Shown: positions 9,436 through 18,711, counted from the first letter of the stretch. The stretch is DNA of 64,000 bases from Pseudomonas sp. MF4836 (GCF_002018875.1 NZ_MVOL01000012.1:180747-244746), one strand, 5' to 3'. The notes: a model not told the origin generated them from the sequence alone. Numbers and translations are program-made.

Positions 9436-9978
9436 TTACTGCTGTTGACCCGGTACTGGGCCACCACCGTGGTTATGTCCGTTATAGATAAGCCGATCTG
9501 CCTGCATCGTCCGGGTATGGTCCGCGATCTCTCCCGCCGCCTTAACGTCCTCGCTCATTTCGACCAGGGGCGTCTCAAAGCGCACCTTGGTCTTGGCCTT
9601 GACCACCAGTGTGTCGGTTTCGATCTCGATCAATCGACCGCGCTTCATGTGGATGTAGTCGCCTTCATCGGTATACAGCGCCACCTCGCCATCCTTGACC
9701 ACGACCCGATAACGCCCGTCCTCACTGGCTACGACAACTGTGTGCTTGCTGTTACCGCCCACAGGGATTGCGATAAATTCAGCGCCTGGCAACGGCCCAG
9801 AGCTGAACCCGTAGTGCTGCATCAGTTCGCCGGAAACCGACTCGCCCGCAAGCCCTTCCATTTCAATGCCAATCAACGTGCCATGTGTGTTACGCGCCGC
9901 CGTACCCCGAAAGGCCTGGCGAACGTTCCTCATTGCCCGGCCGATCTGCTCGCGCACCAGGCGCGCCATGTTGCTCAT
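9436..9978 (-). CDS. Mu gp45-like baseplate spike protein
   Basis: A 180-residue homologue of Mu gp45, the trimeric membrane-piercing spike at the baseplate tip. The ATG at 9978 overlaps the hub gene stop as TGATG. Visible family features are an OB-like segment around GTLIGIEMEGLAG, a beta-helix-forming stretch (GRYRVVVKDGEVALYTDEGD), and the terminal NGHNHGGGPVP, whose histidines resemble the metal-binding tip of such spikes. Confidence 0.88.
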   Translation of the reverse strand: MSNMARLVREQIGRAMRNVRQAFRGTAARNTHGTLIGIEMEGLAGESVSGELMQHYGFSSGPLPGAEFIAIPVGGNSKHTVVVASEDGRYRVVVKDGEVALYTDEGDYIHMKRGRLIEIETDTLVVKAKTKVRFETPLVEMSEDVKAAGEIADHTRTMQADRLIYNGHNHGGGPVPGQQQ

Positions 9979-11111
9979 CAGAGTCCCTTGATCATTTCGA
10001 TAAATGCCGCATCCGGGTTTGCTTTCTTGCCCTTGCGCTTCTTGGTGGGGTTGCCGTCGAGCACCCACATTTTATCTTCCCGCAACCGCAGCTCGGTTAT
10101 CGCCCCTTCACCCCGAGTCAGGCGCAAGGTGCGGGCCATCAGGAAGTAAGTGGCGTCTAGTCCATGAGGCTGGCTACGCACAATCACACGCTGGCCTGGG
10201 TTCCACACTTGGCCGTTGTCGGCACGGTGGCCCATGACCACGGCGCGGATCTCGAAACCCTCCAGGCGACTGTCAGCCAGCAGCTTGCGCGCCCGAGTCG
10301 TCGCCATGTCCTGGTTCTCGCTGGAACTGTCGATGATCACCTTCGGCCGGAAGATCCCGCGCCGAGCCAGGGTTTCGTCCTGGATGACAGAACGCAGGTG
10401 GGAACGCTTGGTGTCCAGGCCATCATTGTCGTACTGGCCGTGTTGGCCCAGGACGGTGATCTGACTGTAACGGTTGGCGATAGAGCGCCGCACACTGAGG
10501 CGCTGCACGTTATTGCCGACACCGTCCTCCCGCATGATCAGCGTACCGACTGGCGCGGTGTTGTAGTCGGGCCCGCCGATGATCAAGCGGCCGTCAGGCT
10601 CAACCCACGGCCACAAGCCGTTGGCTTCGGCAACTTGGAGCAACGCCTCCCACGCACTTTGACCAGGTTCAACCTGTACGCGGCGTCGGGTCTTGGCCTG
10701 GGCGGCACGGATCTCTATTTGAGTGATGCCCAGCGGCTTTACGACCTGATCCAGTATCTGCGCCAACGTGGCTTCGCGCATCGAAACGAACGGTGCCGAA
10801 CAGTCGACCAGAGGCGCCGCACGGTCCCGGCCGGTGATACGCATAGAGATACCCTGACGGGAGATGTCGTGTTCAAACTCGTCGATTTGGCCGGTCAACA
10901 CGCGATCTTTGCCCAAGGTCAGCGAGCAAGGTGCGCCCTCGGCCAGCACGCTTGGCAAGCGAGTAGCGTCCTTGGTGTACAGCTCCAGCTCGAAACCGTC
11001 AGCAGCGGTCAACAGGTCCGATTCAATCGACCAGCCGTCCCACTCTTCATGCGCCAGGCCACCAATGGACAGGCGTATGGATTCGTCCAGGACGTTACTT
11101 GGCGTAGGCAC
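9978..11111 (-). CDS. Baseplate hub protein, gpP/gp44-like
   Basis: A 377-residue homologue of Mu gp44, the baseplate hub related to the gpD/gp27 family. The GTG at 11111 is preferred over the ATG at 11132 because GGGGAGG precedes it at a good distance. Family features include an early IRLSIGGLAHEEWDGWSIESD segment and the central LVDCSAPFVSMREATLAQIL. It overlaps the circularisation gene upstream and is coupled to gp45 downstream. Confidence 0.87.
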   Translation of the reverse strand: MPTPSNVLDESIRLSIGGLAHEEWDGWSIESDLLTAADGFELELYTKDATRLPSVLAEGAPCSLTLGKDRVLTGQIDEFEHDISRQGISMRITGRDRAAPLVDCSAPFVSMREATLAQILDQVVKPLGITQIEIRAAQAKTRRRVQVEPGQSAWEALLQVAEANGLWPWVEPDGRLIIGGPDYNTAPVGTLIMREDGVGNNVQRLSVRRSIANRYSQITVLGQHGQYDNDGLDTKRSHLRSVIQDETLARRGIFRPKVIIDSSSENQDMATTRARKLLADSRLEGFEIRAVVMGHRADNGQVWNPGQRVIVRSQPHGLDATYFLMARTLRLTRGEGAITELRLREDKMWVLDGNPTKKRKGKKANPDAAFIEMIKGL

Positions 11112-12465
11112 GCAGCACCTCCCCGGCTTCAATGTTGTGCGGGGTTTTCAGGTCGGGATTCAAACGGATCAGCTCGGCGGCGCGGGTATGGTCGCCGTAC
11201 CAGCGGTGGGCCAACAGACGCAGGCTTGCCGGGGTTTCGACCACACGTTCCAGCATCGGCGGGCTTTGCAAAATGACCTGGCGGGCGCGGGCCTGGATCA
11301 ACGCGGCGACGTTGCGCAACGCCTCAATGATCGGCCGGGCGGTCTCCACGTCGTAGAGGTGACGTTGCAACAGAATGGAAGACTGCACCAGGGAGCGCAC
11401 CAGGTTAACCAGGCCCTCCAGTTCCAGTGGGCTCAAGGTCGGCGTGTCGGCTTCGTCCTCGATGACAGTGGCCACCGCCTGGGCGTGAGCCAACGCCAGT
11501 TCGGTAATGACCAGTACGACCAGGGCGAAACCACTAGCGGCCACCGGATCATCCGGCATGCCATCGGGCAGTAGTACCAGGACGCTACCTGGAATAGTGG
11601 GTGCGCCATCGACCAGCACCCCTACAGTAGGCGCCACACCCTGGCGTGCACCGATCAAAAAGCCCGCGCCCGCACGCGCAGCATCTGCCGTCAGGCTGGC
11701 ATTGCCGGGTAAGGCAGCGGGCACGCCAGTACGAGCGAGCAGCGCCGTCGACGAACTCGGCGTGCTGCCCTGGATCGCGCCCCGGATCTCCGATGGCGTG
11801 CGCATCAGGTCGACCAGGGGATCAAATGCCCCTGACGGCCGCTTGGCCATCGACGCAACGCCGGACACTACACCGAGGATCTGCGAGCGCAGTTGTTGCA
11901 GGCGCAGGCCAATGCCAGGCAAGCCCAGCGCCTTTTCGATCAGACCGACCCAGCCGCCGCCGATCCACGATTGAATCTCGCCTACCAGGGAATCAATACG
12001 GCCGAACAGATCGAAGATGCCGTCCTGCCAGGTGTATTCATCCTCCAGCCCCAACACGCCAATATCGACGAACTCAAACTGCCGTTCGAAGAAAGGCGCG
12101 TCGGGTGTGTCCTCGACAAACACGATACTGATCTCGGCGTAGTCCGGCCGCTCGGCGTGGTGCTTGACCTCGCCTGTGCTGCTGACGACGTTCATGCTGC
12201 CGTAAATCGGGTGGATCAGTTCGCCTGTACCTGGTGTGTTCAGGGTACGGAGTATGTTCTGGAGTTCGATTTCATAGTTGACGCCGAACACCACCACTTG
12301 CATGGGGATGCGCCGCGCACCACGGCCCAGGTCTTTTACCCTGTCGCCGTCCTTGAACGGCGTTCCATGTTCGGACAGAGCGCGTTGCCATTGCAGGCTT
12401 TCGCTTTCGACCTGGAGCGGGACGCCACGGAAAGAGGCGTCCAGCAGGTTCTCTGCCCAGCTCAT
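11095..12465 (-). CDS. DNA circularisation protein homologue (Mu gpN/gp43)
   Basis: A 456-residue member of the Mu gp43 (N) family, often labelled DNA circularisation protein although in Mu it acts as a tail/baseplate component. The conserved N-terminus contains MSWAENLLDASFRGVPLQVE and GRGARRIPMQVVVFGVNYE. The C-terminus ends with a LysM-like TPASLRLLAHRWYGDHTRA...EAGEVLRAYAK segment. Its start overlaps the tape measure gene by 4 bp. Confidence 0.88.
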   Translation of the reverse strand: MSWAENLLDASFRGVPLQVESESLQWQRALSEHGTPFKDGDRVKDLGRGARRIPMQVVVFGVNYEIELQNILRTLNTPGTGELIHPIYGSMNVVSSTGEVKHHAERPDYAEISIVFVEDTPDAPFFERQFEFVDIGVLGLEDEYTWQDGIFDLFGRIDSLVGEIQSWIGGGWVGLIEKALGLPGIGLRLQQLRSQILGVVSGVASMAKRPSGAFDPLVDLMRTPSEIRGAIQGSTPSSSTALLARTGVPAALPGNASLTADAARAGAGFLIGARQGVAPTVGVLVDGAPTIPGSVLVLLPDGMPDDPVAASGFALVVLVITELALAHAQAVATVIEDEADTPTLSPLELEGLVNLVRSLVQSSILLQRHLYDVETARPIIEALRNVAALIQARARQVILQSPPMLERVVETPASLRLLAHRWYGDHTRAAELIRLNPDLKTPHNIEAGEVLRAYAK

Positions 12466-14879
12466 CCGCCGCGCCTCATCTGAATGTTGGTTCGGCGTTC
12501 AACCTGGGCCTGGATCATGTTCGAGTCAGTACGCACTTCAATGACCAACGGCTGGGCGAGCAAAGAACGGAGACGTTCCTCCACGGCTTGCGCGGCAGGA
12601 TTGGCACCGATTGCACCAGGTGCAGCGCCGTTGCCGGCAATTCCAGGAAAGCCAGCCGTGTTACCGCCCGACAGTGGATTAGCCAGGCGCTGCGCCTGGG
12701 AAGCCAACCAGGTGGAAGGCTGGCCGGTGCCGGATTGCGACATCATGTCCCGCAGGCGTTGTTGTGCGGTGAAGGTGTCAGCACCCGCAGCCAGGGCACG
12801 GTTGGCGATACCTTGCGCCCAGGTGTTGGCGCCGTCGATGGGCAGGCCCGCAGCCGTCAGGCCTGTTTCATGGTGTGCCAGACGTTGGGCCTCGGTGGAC
12901 AGCCAGTCAGATGACTGGTCGGGGTTCTTGTCGGCCAGGGCCATACGGTTGCGGTAGAAAGAGGTTTGGTAGCTGCGCTGGTCGTCATTGAGCAGCTTGC
13001 TACGCTGGGCAGCATCCAGACGACCTTCGTCTGTTGCCGTCGCACTTGCCCCGCCGATCTGGGTGGCAGTTGCAGCCAACGCCAATGGTGCCAACCACGG
13101 CGTTATAAAACCACCTGGTTTCCCGGCGCCCTTGCCCGAACTGGAACCGTTAGGCAGGTCGGGACCGCTGCCAATACCGAGGGGCGTACCAGCAGGCCAG
13201 TTGGTGACGAACACAGACGTAACGCCCGTGGCTTCTTCTAGCACCTTACCCACGGCGATGTTTTTCAAAGTCTCAGGGCCACCCATGAACTTATTCAGCA
13301 ATGCACCTGCGCCAGATTTGGCACCGCGAGCGGCATAGTAACCACCTACCCCCAGAGCAGCGCCACCGGCCAGCATTTGCGTGCCCGACAAGTTCAGGTC
13401 GTCCAATAGGTAGGAGCCCATATCGGCAAGGCCTTTATTCAACGGAGTTGCCATACGGTCCATAGCTTCGGCCAGTGTCGCCTTCATGCGTGCGGCAGTA
13501 CCACTGCTACTCTCAGTGTTCTCTTTCAAGTCTTTGCTGTAAATGGGCTCAGCGTTACCCAGCGTTTTAGCACCTGACTTTAAGTCATCCAGCCGGTCGC
13601 CAGTTAACATGCTGCGCCAGCCACGCACGGTGTCCTGGTCCATACCCTTGAATACAACGCCCATGAACTTGGCGCGCTGCTCATCATTTTTCATCGCTTC
13701 ATACTTGCGCTTTATTTCGCCGAAAACTTCTTCCGGGTTACGTGAACTTTTATCTTTGTTAAAAAACTTCACTCCGGTCTGCTTGGTAACTTGCTCCCTA
13801 TACTGTTTGTTGCTAAATACTCGCAAAGTAGACTCAGCTAACGTCCCTAGTCTATCGGGCTGTAACTCAACCTTAGATAACGACTCAGTGAATGCTAATG
13901 CTTGCTCAATCGACATGCCCGCAGACGCGGCAGCGCCTCCGATTTTTGGAAACAGGTCTGATAAGTTTTCAAGCTCAGCGTTACCGAGCCTTCCCGCGAC
14001 TGTCATTTTTTGTAGCAGATCAAGCGCCGCACCTTCTTTATTCAAGTCAATATTGAACGCACCAGATGCAGCAACAACGGCTTTGCCCAAAATAGCTGGA
14101 TTAGCACCAGTGATAGAATTAGCCTGACCAATAGCATCGCCAGTTTTCTTTGCTGCATCGTAGTTCACACCAGATGCAATGAGCGTATTAAACCCGGTAT
14201 CCACGTCCGTGCGACTGGCACCGTAGGTTTTAGCGATTCTCCAGCCCTCAGTATGCCACTCGTCTTTTTGCTCGTTGGTCATACCAGCCGTCTGTTTCGT
14301 ACGGATCAGTACGCGCTCCAGCTCGGCATTGGCTTTCAGCCCGGCGACTACTCCTACTCCAACCCCCAACCCCGCCAGTTGTCCTTGCATGGTCCCGCCC
14401 AGTCCCTTGATGCGATCAAATTCCTGACGTACCCCCATGGCGATGGTTTTCAACGTTCGAAGACTGCGGCCGCTGTTCTGCGCCATGCGCCGGAAAGACG
14501 CTTCTGTCTTGTCGACGCTCTGACGCAAAGGCTGTACGCCTTGCCGGTCGGTACTCACTAACTCAGCTTTCGTGTCACGCGCCGCCTTGCGAGCAGCGCT
14601 GGCCATCTCTTTGAGTTCAACGGTTGTCTTGCTGACCTCGATGCGCGTACCAGAACCCGCCGTGGCTGTTTCGCGCATGGCAGCACGGATGACTTTATAG
14701 CTGTTAGCTCCGACCTGGCCGACCTTGGTGATAGCCGAGGATGCCTTCCAGCTTTCGTCCGCAAGGGACTTTGCGCCTTCCTTACCAGCCTTGCGCAGGT
14801 CTCGATTGATCTGCTCGATCTCGCGGCGGCTGTTGCCTGCATGAGCCTGAAAACGAAGTGCAACGCGCAGATCGGACAT
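12462..14879 (-). CDS. Tail tape measure protein (Mu gp42-like)
   Basis: An 805-residue tape measure protein that sets tail length. The N-terminal ~160 residues are charged and helix-rich with coiled-coil character. A hydrophobic stretch, LAGLGVGVGVVAGLKANAEL, follows near residue 170. The TP901-like core (FNTLIASGVNYDAAKKTGDA, FPKIGGAAASAGMSIEQALA) comes next. Part of this gene (about 13500-14340) has lower GC and more A/T-ending codons than its neighbours, which suggests mosaic exchange. It follows the frameshifting chaperone gene, as expected. Confidence 0.92.
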   Translation of the reverse strand: MSDLRVALRFQAHAGNSRREIEQINRDLRKAGKEGAKSLADESWKASSAITKVGQVGANSYKVIRAAMRETATAGSGTRIEVSKTTVELKEMASAARKAARDTKAELVSTDRQGVQPLRQSVDKTEASFRRMAQNSGRSLRTLKTIAMGVRQEFDRIKGLGGTMQGQLAGLGVGVGVVAGLKANAELERVLIRTKQTAGMTNEQKDEWHTEGWRIAKTYGASRTDVDTGFNTLIASGVNYDAAKKTGDAIGQANSITGANPAILGKAVVAASGAFNIDLNKEGAALDLLQKMTVAGRLGNAELENLSDLFPKIGGAAASAGMSIEQALAFTESLSKVELQPDRLGTLAESTLRVFSNKQYREQVTKQTGVKFFNKDKSSRNPEEVFGEIKRKYEAMKNDEQRAKFMGVVFKGMDQDTVRGWRSMLTGDRLDDLKSGAKTLGNAEPIYSKDLKENTESSSGTAARMKATLAEAMDRMATPLNKGLADMGSYLLDDLNLSGTQMLAGGAALGVGGYYAARGAKSGAGALLNKFMGGPETLKNIAVGKVLEEATGVTSVFVTNWPAGTPLGIGSGPDLPNGSSSGKGAGKPGGFITPWLAPLALAATATQIGGASATATDEGRLDAAQRSKLLNDDQRSYQTSFYRNRMALADKNPDQSSDWLSTEAQRLAHHETGLTAAGLPIDGANTWAQGIANRALAAGADTFTAQQRLRDMMSQSGTGQPSTWLASQAQRLANPLSGGNTAGFPGIAGNGAAPGAIGANPAAQAVEERLRSLLAQPLVIEVRTDSNMIQAQVERRTNIQMRRGG

Positions 14880-14934
14880 GAATTGCTCCCGGAAAGGGCA
14901 TTACAGGGACAAGAAAGGCCCGATGTCGAGCCTG

Positions 14935-15443
14935 TTACCTGGGTTTGGGCAGTGCCTTGCGTTGGCGCTGACTGACATAGCGGGTGCCTTTGACCTTGCC
15001 GATGATCAGATCGATACGCGCATCGATCTCGGCCCTGGTCATCTGGCGCAGCTCTTCTAGCCGGTAGCCGTGGCGGACGAAGGCGTGCTCGATTCGTCGC
15101 CAGTCGGCGTTGCCGCGCTCGGCGGCGCGAGCTTTTTTTCCAGTTCGGCATCGGCGTCGGCAATGATGGCCAAGTCACTTTCGGTCAAGTCGCCCAACAG
15201 CAACTCAGTAGTTATCGCTTCGGTGGGAATCTCGCCTAGGGACAACAACTGGCGGCGATAAACTTCCAGCATGATCATTTGAAACGGTGCGCCTGGGTGC
15301 AGCTCCTGCGCGGCGACCAGGTCACCGGCGACAGGAACACGCAAAGTGAAGGTCTTGTGGCGCAGGCCGGAGTAATAGACACCCATTTTGAGTTCGCGGG
15401 TAATGCTCAGGCCTTCCCAACGTTTGCTTGATTGCTCAGTCAC
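14935..15443 (-). CDS. Tail assembly chaperone, -1 frameshift fusion product
   Basis: The zero-frame product (15057-15443, 128 residues) corresponds to Mu gp41 and ends TATG*. At 15132-15138 the minus strand carries the heptamer A AAA AAG, in the right frame (GAA AAA AAG). A -1 slip there enters a frame that stays open to a TAA at 14935, adding 65 codons with sensible protein content (WRRIEHAFVRHGYRLEELRQ). Total length would be about 169 residues. The extension has no good start of its own. G/GT-type frameshifting just upstream of the tape measure gene is a widespread tail-phage feature. Confidence 0.8.
15057..15443 (-). CDS. Tail assembly chaperone, unshifted product (Mu gp41-like)
   Basis: A 128-residue protein read in the zero frame. 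It begins MTEQSSKRWEGLSITRELKM and contains FTLRVPVAGDLVAAQELHPG, typical of Mu-like tail assembly proteins that coat the tape measure before tube polymerisation. The C-terminal tail after residue 104 is low-complexity (Thr/Ser/Ala-rich), as expected for sequence overlapping a frameshift extension. Confidence 0.85.
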   Translation of the reverse strand: MTEQSSKRWEGLSITRELKMGVYYSGLRHKTFTLRVPVAGDLVAAQELHPGAPFQMIMLEVYRRQLLSLGEIPTEAITTELLLGDLTESDLAIIADADAELEKKLAPPSAATPTGDESSTPSSATATG

Positions 15444-15447
15444 TGCA

Positions 15448-15819
15448 TTACTCCGTGTAGTAGTTGAGAGCAGCGATGGTCAGATCGCGGGTGGCTTCAC
15501 CTTCAACCTGGTACTTGCTGCCCATCTCGACCAGGGAGCAGCCAGTCCAAGTCTGACGCTCTCCGCCGCCGTCCTGGGGATAGATGGTCAGCTTTGCGTC
15601 GATCAAGGCTCGCCAATCAGGCTCGCCTTTCTTCGGGATAGGCACAGCGATTTTCAGGTCGTGTTCTTCAATGCCCTTCGCGGTGCCGCTGGGTTTGCCA
15701 GTGCGATTCATCGTCTTGACGATCTTGCGCCCGGTCTTGAGGGTCGGCTCTACGCTAGTTACCTCGTAGTCCGTACCGTTGATCTCCAGGACAATCATCC
15801 CTACATAGTTATCAGCCAT
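15448..15819 (-). CDS. Tail tube protein (Mu gpM-like)
   Basis: A 123-residue tail tube subunit that polymerises inside the contractile sheath. The N-terminus, IVLEINGTDYEVTSVEPTLK, and the later KIAVPIPKKGEPDWRALIDA match the Mu-like tube family. It sits between the sheath and the assembly chaperone, as in Mu. Confidence 0.87.
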   Translation of the reverse strand: MADNYVGMIVLEINGTDYEVTSVEPTLKTGRKIVKTMNRTGKPSGTAKGIEEHDLKIAVPIPKKGEPDWRALIDAKLTIYPQDGGGERQTWTGCSLVEMGSKYQVEGEATRDLTIAALNYYTE

Positions 15820-15832
15820 CTAAAATCACCTC

Positions 15833-16933
15833 TTACAAGAGCAGGTCAATACGACCGGCGAACACGTGCAGGCCGTTTACAACATCGGCGGGAATGGAAC
15901 TGTTAAGACGGTTCGCGTCCTGGGTCGAACGCTCGACCACCAGCCCGGCCGCGTTGGCCTCGACCTCTTCGACGATCTCCAGCTCCTGAGCCTTGAGCAG
16001 CACGTCCAGCAGCTCGCCGCGTACCGCTTCCGGCGTTTTCTTTGAAAGTTTGGAACGCGGAAAACGCAGACGAATACGGTCACGGCACGCCATGCGGATG
16101 TAATACAGGGTGCGGATGGTGGTCAGGTCCAGGAGCGACACGTCAGTGGCGCCCGCCGCAGACTTGGTGTACGTGGTCACGGCGCGGACGATCTGAATGA
16201 CATCGCCAGCAGCGACTTCCAGCGGAGTGACACCGTTCGCCAGAGCAGTTTCCTGCTCGGTGCGGCCGAGACGTTGAGTGATGGGCGGCACCTTAATCCC
16301 GGCCAGTTCCAGGGTGTTCAACGGCCGCGCTGGATCTTCTTCCGAGGCAATCATCGCGGCATAGGCAGCGGCCACCTGGTGCGCTTTCGATGCAGTGCCT
16401 GGTAACACCGCCAGACTGATCGCGCCGGAGTTCAACGACGTAGCCAAGGTAGTGGCGGCGGACAGCGTGCTGGTCAAGGCAGAAACACCGATAATGCCTT
16501 GCTGCTCCATCGAGTTGGTGTAGACCTTGATGTGTTCGCGCAACGCGGTCAGTGCCGTAGTGCTGTTCCAGGCCGGGACCAAAATGGTAAACCCACCCAG
16601 CGCGGTCGCGTCCAGTGCAGGCTTGATGTCCGGTTCTACTTCGCCCTGGACGACCACTCCCACAGCCGACACGGCGGCGTAACGATAAGCCGTGATAAAA
16701 GCATGGGCCATTTCTTCGGCGATGGATCCTCCGAACAAGGCTTTTGCTTCCGGCGCACTGTAGAACTGTGTCGGCACATCGGCCGCGACGGTTGCACCAT
16801 CACCCAAGGGAACGATCAGACACACGCTTTGCTTGTTGGTCGGCAGGTTCCGTTGTGCCAGGCTGGTGTTGAACTCCATGTAAACACCCGGCTTACGGAT
16901 AGACGCCGGGATCGTGTCGAATTCAATGCTCAT
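15833..16933 (-). CDS. Contractile tail sheath protein (Mu gpL-like)
   Basis: A 366-residue sheath protein. It starts with MSIEFDTIPASIRKPGVYME, the standard Mu-type sheath opening, and ends with VVERSTQDANRLNSSIPADV and the conserved tail NGLHVFAGRIDLLL. Its presence marks the phage as a myovirus. It overlaps the preceding DUF2635 gene by 4 bp. Confidence 0.93.
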   Translation of the reverse strand: MSIEFDTIPASIRKPGVYMEFNTSLAQRNLPTNKQSVCLIVPLGDGATVAADVPTQFYSAPEAKALFGGSIAEEMAHAFITAYRYAAVSAVGVVVQGEVEPDIKPALDATALGGFTILVPAWNSTTALTALREHIKVYTNSMEQQGIIGVSALTSTLSAATTLATSLNSGAISLAVLPGTASKAHQVAAAYAAMIASEEDPARPLNTLELAGIKVPPITQRLGRTEQETALANGVTPLEVAAGDVIQIVRAVTTYTKSAAGATDVSLLDLTTIRTLYYIRMACRDRIRLRFPRSKLSKKTPEAVRGELLDVLLKAQELEIVEEVEANAAGLVVERSTQDANRLNSSIPADVVNGLHVFAGRIDLLL

Positions 16934-17121
16934 TCAGTGGACTCCTGTGCGGGTTGTTTGGCACTGGCACGCGGTTTCTTCACGGGCAGCAGCTCCTGCG
17001 CCGCCACACGGCGCCGGTAGTAAGAGGTGTCCGGCACGTCGACCTCCTCGGTATCTTCGATGTACGTGTACGGATCGTTTTCCGTAGGCACCCGGTGACC
17101 AGGTGCAGCTTTAACGTGCAT
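16930..17121 (-). CDS. DUF2635 small phage protein (Mu gp38-like)
   Basis: A 63-residue protein containing AAPGHRVPTENDPYTYI and TSYYRRRVAAQELL, characteristic of the DUF2635 family found just ahead of sheath genes in Mu-like phages. Its role is unknown, probably in the head-tail joining or tail region. It is translationally coupled on both sides. Confidence 0.8.
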   Translation of the reverse strand: MHVKAAPGHRVPTENDPYTYIEDTEEVDVPDTSYYRRRVAAQELLPVKKPRASAKQPAQESTE

Positions 17122-17687
17122 TACACGTCCCTCAATTCGATTTTGTCGGTGACCACCGGCTCGGGGTTTTCCGATGGGGTGTGGTATTGCAGGTCGATCC
17201 CAAGCAGATCTGGCAGATCAAGCTCAGGTTTTTTCCAGTCCAGCTCGATGACGAATGACTGCCCCAGGACAGACATGTGGTCACTCTCAAACTTGCCGTT
17301 GACCAGGTTGGAAAGCTCGGTCGGACGGATAGCTGCGCGATCTGTCCAGGGTTGCCACTCCACCAGTTGGTGCATGCAGGCTTCCCACAGGTCGTAGCTA
17401 CCTATGTCCTTCGGGCCGCTACCGCGCCGGGTTTCCCGCTCGCCACGGGGATGCCGTGTGACAATTACCAGGCGGAAAGTAATCGGCACTGTGTAGCGAT
17501 CATGACTACGCCGCTGAAACATCACCTTGGGCACCATGACCAGAACGGCTGGACAGCGCTTTAGCAACCCAGACAACAGGTCCGGGTCGCTCAGTTCACC
17601 GCCGTAGCTTTCCACGACCAAGCGCGGGATCTTGGCGACCAGCTCCTTCAGGCGCGCCTCAATCAGATCCTCCAGTTCGCCCAACAT
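17121..17687 (-). CDS. DUF1834 phage protein (Mu gp37-like)
   Basis: A 188-residue Mu gp37-family protein, thought to act at the tail terminator or neck position. It begins MLGELEDLIEARLKELVAKI and has the central VTRHPRGERETRRGSG and DLWEACMHQLVEWQPW segments. It shares one base with its neighbours at each end. Confidence 0.82.
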   Translation of the reverse strand: MLGELEDLIEARLKELVAKIPRLVVESYGGELSDPDLLSGLLKRCPAVLVMVPKVMFQRRSHDRYTVPITFRLVIVTRHPRGERETRRGSGPKDIGSYDLWEACMHQLVEWQPWTDRAAIRPTELSNLVNGKFESDHMSVLGQSFVIELDWKKPELDLPDLLGIDLQYHTPSENPEPVVTDKIELRDV

Positions 17688-18178
17688 CAGAGCGACCTCA
17701 AGGTGGTGCGAGACATGAGCCGTGGCTGACTGGTGAGCTGCATGCCCGACCGGCCCGCCTCGGCGGCACCACGTTCCTTGTCTTCCTTCGCTAGGGTCTC
17801 AAGGCGCTTGATTACATCCTTGTAAAGCACCCGCACCGTCGAAACTTCCTTACCAGCATCGTCATACAGGTGGTAACGGGCGATCTCGGCCAGATCATCG
17901 ACCACCCAGTCCGGGGCGTCCTCGCCAACAGGGCGAAAGCGCAGGTAAAACGAAATCTCACTGCGCGCCCGAGTCACGGCATCGGCAATCCGTGCCAGAG
18001 TCACAACTGCAATTGCCACATCTTCCGCGTCCCAACTATCGAGTGGCTCGCCAGCAGCGGCAGCCACCAACAGTTCTGGCTCAATCGTCCGCTTGTCATC
18101 AGGAACAGCTACCTGAGTAATGTCACGGGCGCCGAAGCGAATCAGAAGTTGAGTGGCGGACGGCAGTGAGAGGTTCAT
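17687..18178 (-). CDS. DUF1320 head-tail connector-type protein (Mu gp36)
   Basis: A 163-residue DUF1320 protein, the Mu gp36 family of small head-tail connectors. Family signs are the N-terminal LPSATQLLIRFGARDITQVA, a helical region DADAVTRARSEISFYLRFR-like around residues 65-85, and DLAEIARYHLYDD. The C-terminal 20 residues are low-complexity. Confidence 0.82.
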   Translation of the reverse strand: MNLSLPSATQLLIRFGARDITQVAVPDDKRTIEPELLVAAAAGEPLDSWDAEDVAIAVVTLARIADAVTRARSEISFYLRFRPVGEDAPDWVVDDLAEIARYHLYDDAGKEVSTVRVLYKDVIKRLETLAKEDKERGAAEAGRSGMQLTSQPRLMSRTTLRSL

Positions 18179-18702
18179 TTACCTTCGCCCTCGACCTTGG
18201 GCGCCCTGGGTTTTACGGGTTTGGCGGGCGGTTTCGATGCCTGCGCCTTGGCGTCTTCACGCGCCTGATCTTCCTTGAGTGCGTCCTCCCAGAGGGATTC
18301 AAGTTCTACATCAGCCACTGCTTGCGCCTTGGCCAATTCACGCGCCCGATCTTCCTGAAGGGCATCGTCCCAAAGGGAATCAAGGTTGCCCGCCACGGGA
18401 GCTATGGGCAGAACCACTCCATCACCCAACGCTGTAGCGTTTGCTTCAAGCGTCTGCGACTGATGGTTTTGTGCGGTGCCGGGCGCTTTCGATACATCGA
18501 CTTCCTGGAGGTTTTCATCGCGGCGGTCCTGTACCTGGTCGAATTCATCCTCCTCATAAGCGAGGATCAACTGAGGCTCTTTTGACAGAGCCCGCAACTG
18601 CGCTTCCGAAAAGAAGTCGTCCGGGTAACGCGCTGCCGTGCTGGAGTGGGCGACGCCACAACGGCGGAAACCTTCATGTTTCGAGGTGATGACGATGGTC
18701 AT
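18175..18702 (-). CDS. HI1506-type Mu-like phage protein with an internal duplication
   Basis: A 175-residue protein with an N-terminal ~60-residue domain (MTIVITSKHEGFRRCG, then YPDDFFSEAQLRALSKEPQL) typical of the small protein that follows the major head gene in Mu-like prophages. The second half is a linker-like acidic and Ala/Lys-rich tail that contains two copies of a ~27-residue unit (LDSLWDDALQEDRARELAKA and LESLWEDALKEDQAREDAKA). The duplication is also visible at DNA level. Function unknown. Confidence 0.72.
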   Translation of the reverse strand: MTIVITSKHEGFRRCGVAHSSTAARYPDDFFSEAQLRALSKEPQLILAYEEDEFDQVQDRRDENLQEVDVSKAPGTAQNHQSQTLEANATALGDGVVLPIAPVAGNLDSLWDDALQEDRARELAKAQAVADVELESLWEDALKEDQAREDAKAQASKPPAKPVKPRAPKVEGEGK

Positions 18703-18711
18703 GACGCCCCC

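Noticed and set aside
15070..15261. Small plus-strand open frames within head and tail genes
   Set aside because: Antisense to well-supported phage genes, without ribosome sites or family resemblance.
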